A stretch of 64,000 nt of DNA, from assembly GCF_028453695.1 (NCBI RefSeq), contig NC_135778.1, positions 4,164,166-4,228,165 on the forward strand. The letters are read 5' to 3'. Below, in pieces: positions 23,013-35,872 of the stretch. Every line of letters starts with the position of its first letter. Within the stretch, counting starts at the first letter, position 1. A program made the translations under genes and the position numbers. The stretch is from Augochlora pura (taxonomy: Eukaryota > Arthropoda > Insecta > Hymenoptera > Halictidae). Under the pieces are notes generated by a model that was not told where the DNA came from, did not search any database, and worked only from the letters and a program-made list of their open reading frames with translations.

Positions 23013-26000
23013 TTACGCCGCGCGAGGATTCGTTAGCCGGGTGAACATCTAGGCAGATAATTCGCCGTGTTACAAAGAGGAAGCGGCGCAATCTCCCATC
23101 GCGGGCCTCCCCGTAATTTCATCGTAGGAAGAGGAACCGTTAATGACTCGAAAACGGTTCCCCTAATGAAGCGCATAGAGCCCGCGATTTACGCGGCGCG
23201 TTGCCGCCAGCTAACGAGAAGCATAACTCCGGAAAGTAGGATAACGGCGGCGGGCGATCGGTTTTCCCGATATCCTTGCTCAGGGAACATGATTTTCCGC
23301 GAGGAACGCGCCTCGGCGACTCACGAACTCCTCGCGAGCGGAGCTTTAGCGTGTCGCTCAAAGTAATCGGAGAAAAGTGCGCCCGGTCTAGGAGGAAGTT
23401 ACTCTGTACACACTTCTAATCACGGAACGGCCGATGGGTTTCCGCGTATCCGATCATCTCGAGGCGATACACCGGACAGGGGGCTGATTAAAACGGTGAA
23501 ATATCGTCACGATCTCGCAGGTGCGCCTCTGCTCGTTACGTAACACAGTCGGAGTGATGCCCACGACAAGATTGTAATTACTAGGCCTAATGAGGCTGAG
23601 ACGCGATCGATGATCGGCCGTAATTTGGCCGGCAACTTGGACTGGAAGCGCGGTGATGTACGAGCCGGATAGAACCGGGACCCAAATACCGGTCGCTAAA
23701 ATCGAGGACGCGACGCTGAGTTGGACGGGGTCCGATGCTCGGCGATCGCGAGATTGAAAACCGTGGCTCTGCGCGCGGATCGAGTCGAGGACGGGAAACG
23801 CGAGCCAGAAGTAACGAGAAACCATGAACTGGATCTAAAGGAACTTTTATAACCGGAGACATCGTTCGCGTAGCTTAATTATAAAATAGTAAATAATAGT
23901 AAAATAGTAAATAAATTGCTGAATTAATGCATTTATGGCGAGATGACAGAAGCTGAAATCTGAAAAGATTTCAAGAATATTAACGTACCAATTTGACCTT
24001 GTTAAAGTTATTAAAGAACAAAGAAAATTATAGTTGGTTCGTTCGTCTTGAAAATGATACGCAAAATTATTGTTATGCAATATTCATAGAATTCTCTCCA
24101 ATTGTCCCTCAGCTTCTAAGCAAAAATGGACAGTTTGAAAAAGAGAGGATCCGATTATTCGAACCTCGCGATCCCTTTACGGTTGTTACTTACGAGTTCA
24201 GAGCTCGACAGAATTGCCGAGCGTAAAGGATCGTCGGCTATCGAAACCGAATCGCGATAAAATTGATCGCAGCAAGATCCGCAGATTAAACGCGGATCGT
24301 GCTGGGAAGAAGAAGAAGCGCATCAATGGTAATTAACTAGTTCTTAGCCTTGGCTAAGCAAAGAGGATGACCCAGCTCCTCTGACGGCGTTGACCCCGCG
24401 AGAGCTGCGATGCGAATCGAAGATACTAGGACGGTTAATTAAAACGTAGGTAAAGCGCGCGAAAGAGAGAGAGAGAGAGAGAGAGAGATTTTCGTTGGTC
24501 ATCACTGTCCGGGATAATTAAACTTATTCCCTCGGTCTTTCTACGATCATCTCACCTGACTATTATTAGTACCTTACACCGATGGCTGGGTACTGGATAG
24601 CTGTTAATGGTCGATTAATCGAACGAATCCTAAAAGATACCATTTATTTCGACGATTTTTCCAACGCGCGGACACTGATTGGCGACCAGTCAACGAAAAT
24701 AGCCCGGGATCGCGAGGCTCGAAGATAACGACAGAGTTTGTTAAGTACCGACGCGGCGCGCGCATTTCACGGCGGCACAAAAATGGCGTCCGTCAAACGG
24801 GGGAACATTGAAAGCGGACGTCGATGATTTACAGTCGTCGCGTAAATCTTCTCGGCTTCGAAAGGGCTTCGATAGGTATCTTAAATCGTTCCCCCTCCCT
24901 CCGGTGCCCGGACGTCGCGCAGACGCGACGAGCCGTGCTCTTAGAGAGGGGGAGGGGGGAGGCTTAAACGTCGTTTCGGGCGAAGTTGTCGCGTCGCGTG
25001 TAATATCGCGCGGGGAAATCAACTTTGACAGGTCCCGGTGGGCCTAAGAGCGCGCGGGTTCTATTTTCGAGAGGGAAGCGGCGAAGGAAATCCCGCGCGG
25101 CGCAGACGTATTTTTACGGGGCCGGACAGAGGCCGTGGCGGCGGCGGCGGACGTGGTATTAGCGACAGATGCGCGCACCGAAGAGCCAATTTAACGGTTG
25201 CCACAAAAGCGGATCGGTGCTGGCCGGAGGATGCGTGCAAGCGACTTGGCCGAGGTCGCGCGAAGAGAGCAAAACGAAAGGTCGGCAGCCGCGGTGGGGG
25301 CACGCGGGGAGAACTGCATTAAATCTCACCCTCTTCTGGCACCCTTGCCCCTATGCGCACAGCGTCCTCTGACGTATATCGCGCTCACAAAAGGAACCGA
25401 CCTGATCCGCGACCCAGAAGGGAGAGGACGACGTATAGGGTGTCCCCTTTGAAACGGGAATACGTGGTCCACCTTTGGGATCGGGCGACCGGGAAAACTT
25501 AGACAATGGGGCCGCGGCTGAAATGAACGTTTCGGGATACCTTGACTTTTTTCCTCAGAGGGGAGCGTTTTTTTCTTTTTTTTTCTTTTTTTTGGAGAAA
25601 ACAAATTCTTTAGTGGGAATTCCGGGTGCGCTCGTCTATTCATCGATCGACGCGTTGTTGCCTTTGACGATTCTAAAGAATATTTTTTATTAATAACTTT
25701 TCTGTGATATCGTGTTCTTGCATTCGTGTGCATTTTAGCTTTGGAACGTTTTATACTTTAAGGGCGAGATTAATTCTTACTTGTAGTAACTTTTTCACTT
25801 ACCAGGAGTTTTAACCTGAAAAGCGGCATACAATTTGACGGTGACCGTACAAACGATTAATTATTTAAGTCGTTGATACATAATCTAATTCCTTGTAGAA
25901 AATATAAATAATCCACGTTCCGAAAAGATTCGCATCATTCAACCAATATCTGTCTAATTCCCAGAAAACATATTTTTCATTCGACCCGAAGATATTCGAT

Positions 26001-27035
26001 CAGGATTCCTAACTCGCGAATAGTCGAACTTTCGCTGAACGATATTACACCGTGGAAACACGTTTCTCCGCGCTCCGGTTCCGAAACGTTGCAGCAGAGC
26101 CCCCGGAGGAGCCGTGCCCAGTGCAAACATTAACCCATCAGTTGTCAACGCGTCAATCCGTGATTGCAAAGCGGCGTTCACGGACGAGCGAAAAAGATCG
26201 CTCGGGCCCCGTAGGAATCTGAAATATCGGGTCGGGTTTCCCACGCGAGGCCCACAGGCTCCTTCTATATCTTCCCACCGGTTGTCCGTCAAGCATCCTA
26301 GCACGGATCCTCTCATCGAAAACACTCTAAACACCGGCGCTGCACGTGCACGCACGGGGTGTCCCCCTCCCCGACCGGTGCCTCGCCGAGGACCAGAATA
26401 CGTACTCGCGGTTGACCTATCCCGACCCGGCCCTTTGTAACGTCGACGCGTCGTTGCGGCCCAGGAACGTCGAGGATGTGTGTCCCCCCCACTCCCTTCC
26501 TCCCCGATCCCCCGATCGCCGCGAGGGAAACACAATGGCATTGCTCGCGTGCAGAGATACGCGTCCATTCTCGTCGCTCCCTCGAATAGATACGTTTTGC
26601 CCGGCTGACGTGCGCGTACACGCCTTCTACGGATCACGGACGGATCTACGCCGCGGACGCGCGGAACGCGTGCGGACCCCGGCGACAAAACAGACAGAGG
26701 AGTCGGAGGGTGCGCGCGCACTAGGTTTGCCTAGCGGAGTCGCTAGACACGGCGGCGAGCGTGAAATTTCACGTGGAGGGGGAGGGTGGCCCGGCCGTGG
26801 AGAGACGTGACCGGGCACAATGGACGCGCTGATTAGGAATTCGGAGAAATGTTTGGTGTACACAGGGGAAGCGGATCTTCCCGCGTCGAAAAGTCTCAAT
26901 GGAGGCTTTGTTCTTTGTTGGGACGTTGCAATGAAATATGTCGTTCTTACCGTGCGTGTCTTCTTTAAACGTTATTCTGATGCTCGACGTTCTTCGCATC
27001 GATTTCTTATCAATCTGCGAAGTCGTTCCCGAATA
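23013..27035. other. long GC-rich block without a recognised gene
   Basis: Mostly GC-rich, with AT-rich DNA at 23880-24110 and 25680-25970. A (GA)n tract lies at about 24464-24488 and a T-rich run at 25568-25592. The longest open frame of the window (25954-26721, minus, 255 codons) lies here. It has no domain I recognise and overlaps a 154-codon frame on the other strand, as expected for stop-poor DNA. Confidence 0.5.
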
Positions 27036-27238
27036 TTAACGCTAAACCTACCACGGTCGAAATGACCGATTTCTGGTTTTACAACATTACACAAGCTTTA
27101 AGAGACCTCTTTGTTTGAATAAATTACATCACGTAGCAAGCTTTGTAGTAATTAAAGCTTGACAGAGTCCAAACGAATTTTATCTCCTCATTCTTACGAG
27201 TTGCATACAATGTCACTGCTCGGTAGGGTTAGTGTCAG
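27036..27238. mobile_element. TTAA-9 family MITE, copy 2 (diverged)
   Basis: The left tip TTAACGCTAAACCTACCACG is mirrored by CGGTAGGGTTAGTGTCAG at the right (TTAA decayed to TCAG-type sequence). It contains GGTCGAAATGACCG just inside the left end, matching the copy at 19656. About 203 bp, no coding capacity. Confidence 0.6.
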
Positions 27239-30200
27239 AGAATGTCAAACATTCTAACCAAGGGTTGTGAATAAATTCAGTCTTCTATCTGTTTTAAAGT
27301 AACCCAAGTTTGTCACGATTAATGCTTGCACGTACTAAGACTGCAACGGAAGAAAGAAACTTCTAATTGGCTACCACTACCTACAATTTATGCAGACATT
27401 TTTTATTTTGCCGAAAGATCCGCTGTCTCCTCGTAATACCCACCGAGTCATCTCGGTCGCCGGGCCTAAGGTAATTATTGCTTCGCTGACATTTGAGAAG
27501 ACGCGAGGCAACGAAGTGCAACAACTTCGGAAGGGTTACGAAGCTCCTACGAGCGACTTTCTGCATCGTGCGAAGTCTCGTGTCTCTAGGGAAGATTGCA
27601 CGAAGCGAGAGCCTGTTGCAAGGCACCTCGGAGGAGGAGGTACCCTTCGTCTAGCCCGGCATACCGGGTAGAAGAATCCATGCAGAAGTTGAAGTCCGCG
27701 AGCGCGCACAGCTCTCTAAAAAAAAAAAGCATCGAGCCCGTCTAACAATCTAAGAGGCGGAGGAGCGAGCGGCGTCGAGAGACCCGAAACGTCAAGAAAG
27801 CGTGTGTCCAGGGGAAGCATGCGGATCACGCGATTTCTCGAGGTCGCCTCTGGCGGCCCGAGTCCCGTTGATCAAAGCCGGCATCCTTTGACGCCGGCCA
27901 ATCCGCGGTACGTACGAATTTAAAGGATTTCGTGAAACTCCGTCGGTGCACGAGTGAAAGAGAGACCCGGGAGAGAGAAAGAGGAAGAGAGAGAGAGAGA
28001 GAGAAAGCAGCTGGATCGCGTGGTTCTCTCTCTCTCTCCCTTACCCACTCGGAGCACAGCTTGAGGCAGGATGAAGACGTCCAGAGCTTCGTGGCAGCTC
28101 AAGGTCTGCCACTTCTCCCTTCTCTTGGGAACGCTGGCCGCCCCTTCCTCCTCCGCGACGCGATCGCCTCTTTCTCGCTTGGATTCCTACCTCTCGGCTC
28201 GTTGTCTCCGCCCGTCCCTCTCGCTCCCACACTCTCCCCTCCCGCTCTCTCTCTCCCTCTCCGTCTCTCTCCTTCTCTCTGTCTTTCCATCGGTTCGTGC
28301 CGCCCTCGGCGGTTCGGCTAACGCGGGACGAAGAGGAGCAGAGCCGCGGAGAGGAACACACGAGGGGAGGGGGGCCAGGCCGGCGAAAGGGTGAAAAGGA
28401 CGAGCGGCGGAGAACCGCGGGAGGGACCGAGAGGGATGGCGAACAGCAGAAAACAGGGAGGGGGGGCAGGAACCCAACCGACTGAAATAATAGGTTGCGC
28501 CTGCGCGCTCATTAACCTTTATACCCCGGCCGGCTACAAGTACCACCGACCTTCTTCCTTCGTCTCCTTTCTTCTTCCCTAAGCGATACGTGTCTTCTGG
28601 CCACCCTACCGCCTCGGTAGACGATACGTGTGTTTGCTTTTGCCATGATCGGGCACACATCAGCCGCCGATTTCTGCCGTTCAACTCTTTCTCTCTCTCT
28701 CTCTTTTTCTCTCGGCAGCTTTTGTCGGGACCCGAATCGCCGGGTTGCCCCGGACCCACCCGGCGGGCTCACCTTGAACACGGGATTCTGACGCGGTCAC
28801 GCCGCGGGAGTCGCGGGCTTTTCGACGGAATCTGTCGGCCGACGAATCCCAAATTGAGATGTTCCGCGGGCCCTGGCACGCTCGGCTCGCGGGGGGCTGA
28901 ACGGCGCTCTCTCCCTATCTCTCTCCCTCTCTCTCTCTCTCTATGGTCATTGGGGAGTCGCTAATGATAATGGGGAGCTGGTTCGGTTACCGCGACTCCT
29001 CGCGGCCAGTCCTTCAGGGAATTTTGTAGCCGGCCGAATTCTTCGCCGGAATAGCATCCGCAAGCATGCGGCTTATTATTCGACCTCTGAATTTTCAGCG
29101 GCTATCAGAAAATTCCGGATCCTCTCGGATTTCATCGTAGAATTTTAATCGTCGATCGCCGGAATGACGGCCCCACGCAACTTTGAACCAGTCGAAAGCA
29201 TTTAAATATGAAAAAGAAAGGAATGCCTGCTTGACGCAGGTCCGTAGAAATCGATGGAGATAATTTTGCATAAAAATCCGCGGTCCGGTTAACAACTGTT
29301 TGTCCTTTCGTATCAATTTGCCGCCACCTTCAAATTTTTGCGCAACGAATAATGAATAGCTGTAGGGTCGATGAGATCGCCGCGACCCTGGAACATCGTT
29401 TATTAAAATTGCCGGCGCGGCCGACTGCAAATAGAAAGTCGAAAATATTAGCATAAACAGCGATGGATACGGGATCGCGAACGCGGACACGCGTGTCGGC
29501 GAAAATACGTGTCCCGGATCGTGGGTACTCGGTCCGATAATGGTCGAAATTAGGTGAAAGGTTTCGTCCTTCGATCTTCGGCAATTTATCGGCGGAGGTC
29601 GCGGCAATTTCAGTTTTCTCAAACAAGTGGGTCAGAATTACCGTGCCCGCGAGCAGAGGTGCTCCGATTGCGTTGTTCGATCTAATCGGGATAAGCTTCG
29701 TGATTCATCGAATCGACCGCGATCGTAATTCTTCGCGCTCGGAGAGCAGATCAAAGCTTTTCAGAGCGAGCTAAATAAACGACGAGAGGAATTCAGCGAC
29801 GAGAACAGCCGGAGCGGCCCGATGGCGAAGATAATTCGGAATCGACTCTAGTTCACCGACGGGCCGGGCATAAATTAACGCTTGGGTGCGCGGCGAGTGT
29901 CGGTGGCTGCTTTGTTCCAAATTTAACGCACACCCTCGACCGCTCGCCATTAATTCCGCCGGTTGGAACCGACTCGCGACGCTCGGTCCTGGGATTTCGA
30001 GTCGCCGGAATCCGTTTGATCGGTGCTCGAATTCGGTTTCGTCCTCTTCTCGCGACGCGCGACGAACGACTTTCTTAGAAAATGGGACGAAAATGGAAAA
30101 GAAAATTGCTAAGCAAAATTGCTAATTGATTTGTCACAAGAATTGTTATACAGTTCGATTTGTCACAAGAATTATTATTAAATTATTCCGCGCAGGGATC

Positions 30201-32156
30201 CGCGATCCTACAAAGACCGTTTCCAAGACGATTCGCGGACGGTTGGAGACAGAGTTCGATGGGGCGCGTGTGCGTGGCCGGAGCGGAGGAGATTATGGTC
30301 GTGCCGCGCGAGCATCGGCCGGGCCAAGGAGGCCCCGAGGGCGGTATCGTCGTCGACGGACGACGTGTTTACGGATTAAAACGTTTCGTTCCCGGTCGGC
30401 CTTCTCTTTTCGGGGATTATGAGCATTTCGATGTTACGGGCCCAACGAACCAGCTCCTTATACCGTCTGTCGATCGAGCTGACAAACCGCTCGAGATCCT
30501 TTCGGATCAGCGGACGGCCACGGTTTCGGGGGAACCTTCCCTTAATCGACGAGAACGAGCGCCGCCGGGACGATCTTAAAACTGTCGACGACGGGATCAG
30601 AGCGAAAAGCTTGCCATTCCGGAGCAGGAGATTTCCTCCTCTAATGAGGCCTCCGAGGAAACGAAATATCGTTCCTATTTGCCGAAGATTACCGGCGGCT
30701 GGATATGCAGTGCGGCGATTCTTTTTTTCGTTTAGTTACGATAACGCTTCGCGTTCAACGAATTCTCCGAGCTCAGCGACGCCTTTTGGCTGAATCACGG
30801 TACGTTCTTTCAGCGAACTGTTTCATGTCTTCTTTTAAAGTTTGCATATGATTATTGTATAAACTTAGTATATGATTCATCCGAAGCACTATTCGGATTG
30901 TTTGGAATAAATATCTGCATAAGATAATTTTTAATCGGTGGTTTCTTGTCTTCAATTATTCTATTTATTTCTCCGAAAGATTCTTCATTCCAATAATTCG
31001 AAAAAGTAATGTGCAAGAAACAAATCGATAAACTATGGAAAATTACTTTATATTCTATCATCTGTATTCACAAATTATTTTCCATCTGAATTCCTATACG
31101 AATAAATTCTTATTCGAATCAAATCTTACTCATTTTTATCTAGATACAGTTTTATTTGATCGATAGTGTCGAATAAAATTTTATTCTTTAAACTTTATCT
31201 CTCATCCGAGAATATAACTTAACCCAGCTTAGATCTGAAGACTATGTTAACATCTTGATTTGCATATTACTTATACGTGGGTGACAGAATTGTTCAGTTC
31301 TATTTTAAAAAGTGATCTTATTACAAATCAATTTATGCCATAGAAAAATTATTATTAGAAACAGTCTAGATTTAATAACTGTCCACTGTCATACAAGAAT
31401 AGCAAAAATGTTTGAAGGAGCTCAAAAAATAATTGCAACCACGATAGAGTATTATATAATAATTGCAACGACGTTATATAATTGCAACAACGTGTCGAAA
31501 TCTCGTTGACGAAACGGTCGAAGAGCGAATATCGTTCCCAAGATTCCGTCGCTTTCGTTCTCGTCGGCGTCGCGGGAAAAATATGGGCGTTGTTAACGCG
31601 ATTGGAATTTTACAGATGCAGAACGTAGGATGTTCGACGTGCGCGCCGCACGATGGGATATTTATCTACTAGATCGACGGTAAACGTCTCGCGGAATATC
31701 CTGCGGACGCAGAAACGGCGCTGTCGGGAATGCTTGCTCGCGAAATTTATGCGACTTCGCGGGCCGGGCTTTCTCATTCCGCAGATTTTCCTCGCGCGGC
31801 CCCGGCAAGAGAGATTCATAGCTGACTCCTAGCGTGAACACGGCCATTCCCAATTACCGTAGAAAATAACCGTGCGAGAATATGAATATAACTCATGCGA
31901 GAGAGACTGTCGCCGCTGCTTGCGAAAAGTCTCGTTCGCTGAACGGAAGACGGCTGTATAACATCGCGACGCGATTGGATGGATTATAAAGTAGATCGGA
32001 AGGTGATCAGGGTTAGGTCGAGTTGGGCAAAACTGTAATTGAACTGCTCAGGAAATTATGTAATTGAATTACATTATAATTCGATTACCTTATAATTCGA
32101 TTACATTTTAATACGCAATTACAACTGCAGTACAATTACTAAGTGATTAAATTATT
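27239..32156. other. long non-coding block with several microsatellites
   Basis: GA/CT tracts occur at about 27959-28008, 28241-28290, 28688-28713 and 28905-28943. A direct repeat of GATTTGTCACAAGAATT occurs at 30128 and 30155. 30840-31500 is AT-rich. A frame at 28071 starts with a signal-peptide-like stretch and one at 30160-30579 is 139 codons long, but neither is recognised and both lie in stop-poor DNA. Confidence 0.5.
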
Positions 32157-32403
32157 TTAACCCTTCGCACTCGAAGGCATTTGGACTGAGAATGTGAAAT
32201 AATTTTTCTGGCTCATGGTATTTTCATTTTATAAAACAAAATGTATTTTATAGCCATGAAATTGTTTCTTGTAACTCACAGCAACAGTTCTACTACTCAA
32301 CAATTTTTTAAATCCATACCTTATTGTTATAAGAATTATTTTGGAACTAAGTAGAACAATTTTAGTGGTGCCTTATAGTCACCATTCGAGTGCAAAGGGT
32401 TAA
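32157..32403 (-). mobile_element. TTAA-1 MITE
   Basis: A 247-bp copy with TTAA at both edges. The left tip is TTAACCCTTCGCACTCGAAG and the right end is CACCATTCGAGTGCAAAGGG before TTAA. It is inserted next to AT-rich sequence with TGTAATTGAATTACATTATA words. Confidence 0.92.
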
Positions 32404-33562
32404 TTATAAAGTACAATATAATTGAATTATCCCTACTGTATCACAAACGTAGCATCTTTGCTTCATCAGAATTGTTGAAATGTATATCCTCCGCACCTAT
32501 ATTAATCGCGGCACCTAAATGTCATTAGGTGAAACAAACAAGATAATATCAAGCCTCGTGTGAAATCTCACGTATCAAGTCTTCTTCCTCGTATAATACG
32601 TGATGCAATTTCATTGTTCAGTTCCCTTAATTAAGTATCCGTGTCTTAATTTGTCACGGCCTGTCGTTGCGATTAGTATAGTTCTTCTTTGGAATTCCAG
32701 CATATAGAACTTCTTTCGCTTCATCATATCGCTTCCACGAGTTCGTCAACCGTAGACAAATAGCGAACGAACGGAGCCCTTTTTGTCCCCGTAGCAAACT
32801 GGCGATACTCTACAGGCCGCGGCCGGCCAGCGAAACATAAATTCGCCACAAAAGAAATCGACTGATCCGCAGATCGATCGACTCGGTCGTCCCCCGGCTA
32901 GTGGGATCGGAGAAAAGAATCAATCACGTGCCACCGGCACGACGGATTCCACGGTGCCCGATCGTTTATCGCTATCGCCTATCGTCCGATCGTTATCCGG
33001 CGGGCCGGCGAGCGCGAAGACGCCGCGCCGCGCCGAGCGGGGCCGAGCGGAGCCGGGCGCGCGTTCCACGGTGGCGAAATTCGTAAGGATTTGATCGATT
33101 CCAGCTATCCCGAGAACCGACGAGACAAAGGAGGCGCGCGCGGTAGGAAGCTGATCGCCGCCGGTTCGTTTCGTACACGCTGCTTGCCTGCGCGCCTCCA
33201 CCTGACAGAGGCCCACAGATTTATCACCGTGTGCCTACCCGAACCAGATATCATCTCGCCTCCGCCGTCCTCGTGTCCCGTCATACGTAATCCCGCCGCT
33301 CCGACAGCTCATCTATTTATGTGGCATTTCTTTTCTCATCCCACTACCTCCGCCTTTTCTTCCTCCGTCCGTCCGACCCTCTCGTACCCTGCCGGCCGCC
33401 CTGGTGTACCCCTACCGTAAACCCCCTGCCAGGTACGAAACCCATCCCTCCCAATCTCCTACGAACCAACTCGAACCCGACTACAGAGTCGGACAAGTAC
33501 GCGACTATTTTGCAAACTCTTCTGTGATCGATTACGAGAAGTAATCATGATCATCGTAATCT
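32404..33562. other. unassigned sequence
   Basis: AT-rich then GC-rich (32810-33400). No gene was recognised; the frames at 32901-33420 are open on both strands. Confidence 0.45.
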
Positions 33563-33817
33563 TTAACCGCTTGCGCTACGATCTCTCTGGAAACTACCTT
33601 GATTAATATTTTTTTCATCATTAATAATTTCCTTGATGGAGCAAGAGGATTTTTTCGTTTCCGATTATCTTCATTTACTTCCACTCCCAAATTTTTTGAC
33701 GATAGAAGATTCAAATTTTGTTTCGATTTAATCGAAACGATTGGAAATTATATTTATTAAATTATGTACGAAATATTCGTCGCAAGCCTGACTCGTTATT
33801 ATAGTTCAAGGTGTTAA
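33563..33817 (-). mobile_element. TTAA-8 family MITE, copy 2
   Basis: A 255-bp element with TTAA on both sides: TTAACCGCTTGCGCTACGA at the left and CTTGAACTATAATAACGAG-type sequence on the reverse strand at the right. Its reverse-strand end CTATAATAACGAGTCAG matches the copy at 53862 (CTGTAATAACGAGTCAG), placing it in that family. Confidence 0.72.
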
Positions 33818-34320
33818 CCTTAGATGACAAGGTTTAGGAGTCGGTCGAAAACCGAAGCCGGGTCATACTTCACACAAAACAAAATTTCCTTATGCATCAA
33901 AAATATTTACATTTATTAGGTTACAGGAATTCTGTCACTTAGAAAAAAAAAACGAAATTATATTATATTGATACATATACGTATACACTGATACGATATA
34001 CCAGATACCCTGTTTTTATTAGGTAATTGTATTTACAAGTAGATAACTACTTTTTCTTTTTACGGTGAGCTTCGTAACACGGTTTTTCTCCTCGCTGATT
34101 CTGTAAACACTAAACCACTCGAGCACGTAAACTCGACGAACGCAGTCCTCGGTGGTCGTCAAGCTCTCGAGTCACGTAAACAATTCAGGTCAAAATAAAC
34201 ATAGCTTAGTCGGCCTATTACAGTTCATCAACGAATCGTTACTAGAATAAATCAGTAATCATTACTGCATTTGGTAATCTGTAATCATTTCGTCAGTACT
34301 CTGTAATCACAGACGAATGA
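33818..34320. other. AT-rich sequence, nothing recognised
   Basis: AT-rich spacer with a short A run at 33943-33952. No gene or clear repeat. Confidence 0.5.
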
Positions 34321-34430
34321 TTAACCTCTTGCGCTATAACAAGGAGCCAGACTCTTGACGAAGATTTCTTGCACAAACTACTGAATGTAAATGTTACAGT
34401 CATTTCTTCTTAATTAGAGCAGAGGTTTCT
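34321..34430 (+). mobile_element. TTAA-8 MITE fragment
   Basis: The left end TTAACCTCTTGCGCTATAAC continues with GGAGCCAGACTCTTGACG and AAGATTTCTTGCAC, matching the left part of the copy at 53862. No right end is visible. Confidence 0.55.
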
Positions 34431-34671
34431 GTTAATGTATAAGGGATATTATTAAGAACGAAGAAGTGTTAGTAGATATAACTGTGAAAGAAACATTAGT
34501 ATATTATCACTCATATACATTTTGACACAGAATCATTTAATATTAATGCTAAGAGATTTTGGAATAACAGTGAACTATATTCAGATATTTGAGTTTTCAA
34601 AAGAAGGATTTAAGATGAAAGAATTTTTAAAGAATGCAATACTTCATTCGATTAATAATCAAGTAATTTCA

Positions 34672-34790
34672 GCTAACGGCCATTTCACGCTGCATCGCAC
34701 CGATTCTCGTCCGATCATCGAAGTTAAACAGCGTTGAGCGTGGTCAGTACTTGGATGGGTGACCGCCTGGGAACACCACGTGCTGTTAGC
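34672..34790 (+). rRNA. 5S ribosomal RNA gene
   Basis: A complete 119-nt 5S rRNA gene transcribed by RNA polymerase III; the product is a structural RNA of the large ribosomal subunit. The internal control region is clear: an A-box-like GAAGTTAAACAGCG at 34720-34733 and a C-box-like GGATGGGTGACCGCCTGG at 34753-34770. The two ends pair (GCTAACG with TGTTAGC), as do CGCTG with CAGCG and CGTGGT with ACCACG. Sites that differ from the usual metazoan wording (such as the third base of the acceptor helix) are matched by changes on the partner strand. A TCTCTTTTTTT stretch directly after the gene suits Pol III termination. It is single copy here, so a dispersed functional copy or a recent retro-copy are both possible. 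Confidence 0.93.
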
Positions 34791-34803
34791 TCTCTTTTTT
34801 TAT
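34791..34803 (+). terminator. Pol III oligo-T terminator of the 5S gene
   Basis: A run of seven or more T, shortly after the last paired base of the 5S RNA, of the kind that ends Pol III transcription. Confidence 0.8.
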
Positions 34804-34983
34804 TTATTTTAGCTATATGAATTAATAAAATCTGACAACTGTTCTCTATACAAAATTTTTGCGTGATTTGTACAATAAATTATTTTCTATAAAATTCGCC
34901 TTTGATAGAGCTAATCATAGGTAAATAATATTTCAGTAACCAGTGCTTTTAACATTGGAAGACCGGATATTCTGAACAATAGA

Positions 34984-35732
34984 TTGTCAACAGCAAACCA
35001 TACATTTTTGTTCCATTTTATAATAAATGGCACGATGGATCTCATCGAACGCAAATTTTATAATAAATTTCTATTCGACGAATTCCCAAACCATTCTATC
35101 ATTCGACGAATCTTTTATTCTCTTGTACGGAATTTCGACGTTGTTCAGATGTTCGATGATTTCAGTGTAAAAAATTTTTCTCAGACACAGGCGTGGCCCG
35201 AGTTGAGATGTCCATCAAATTCTGCTCAATCGCATACCGCGAGGAAGATTAAACACTGTTAGTCGGAGCTTTCTGTCACCTGGTGATGTTAGAAGAGAGT
35301 TTTGACATTCTGACGGAACCGAACGCGACGTTAAGTATACTGACGAAATGTCGTTGCCCGACGTGTATAAAGCCCACATCAGCCAGAATGGTTTTCCATT
35401 CTGGTTACCGGAAAGAATATTCCGTGGGCGTTTCACCGTGTAGCGATGATAGAGATCTTCGCTTTCGTCGTGAATCGGTATAAGGGAAATATAGGAAACG
35501 GTCAGTTCGTAGCGATTTGACAGGGTGTCCACTTTGACTAATAGATGTCCTCGGCCACGAGGGAGTCATCATCAATTTCTTAGTGACACCGTACAACACT
35601 CCGTGTCCTCGTGGATTCTTCATGTCCGACCGGCAGGGGCAATCTGCTACGAGGATAGACGAGTCCGATTTTGCAGTAATAGTAAATATGATACATGAAT
35701 TAGATAATCGTAAGTCCATCGAATTTTAATCA
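34984..35732 (+). pseudogene. possible decayed coding sequence, unrecognised
   Basis: Three plus-strand segments have protein-like composition, but they lie in different frames and are broken by stops. One runs from about 34984 to 35262. One around 35340-35435 contains GFPFWLPERIFRGRF. One at about 35530-35730 contains INFLVTPYNTPCPRGFF and ends at a TAA. I do not recognise the product. This could be a decayed gene or transposon remnant, or chance. It starts about 190 bp after the 5S gene. Confidence 0.25.
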
Positions 35733-35767
35733 GTTGTGTAACTTGTAATCCTATTTTTCATTTATTT

Positions 35768-35804
35768 GAAGACTTCAGTTTTGTCGGACACGACAGAAGT
35801 CTTC
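35768..35804. repeat. imperfect hairpin
   Basis: GAAGACTTC at 35768 pairs with GAAGTCTTC at the right, with GTCG/CGAC extending the stem around a short loop. It directly precedes a 24-bp tandem repeat. Confidence 0.6.
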
Positions 35805-35872
35805 TGTCGTTTTAGTTATTTACTCTTCTGCCATTTTAATTATTTAGTTTCCTGCCATTTTAATGATTTAAT
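35801..35872. repeat. 24-bp tandem repeat
   Basis: Three units of the form CTTCTGCCATTTTAATTATT start at 35801, 35825 and 35849. Confidence 0.8.

Noticed and set aside
25954..26721. Longest open frame, minus strand, 255 codons
   Set aside because: GC-rich stop-poor DNA, Arg/Gly/Pro-biased, overlapped by a 154-codon frame on the other strand, and no domain or motif recognised.
26820..27065. Frame with a good start context (CACAATGG) as a candidate first exon
   Set aside because: No recognised protein, no convincing splice donor, and it runs into the TTAA-9 element at 27036.
28071..28394. Frame starting with a signal-peptide-like stretch (MKTSRASWQLKVCHFSLLLG)
   Set aside because: The rest is CT-repeat translation and the region is open on both strands; no family recognised.
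30160..30579. 139-codon frame starting at 30160
   Set aside because: Sits in GC-rich DNA with an overlapping frame in another register; no recognised motif.
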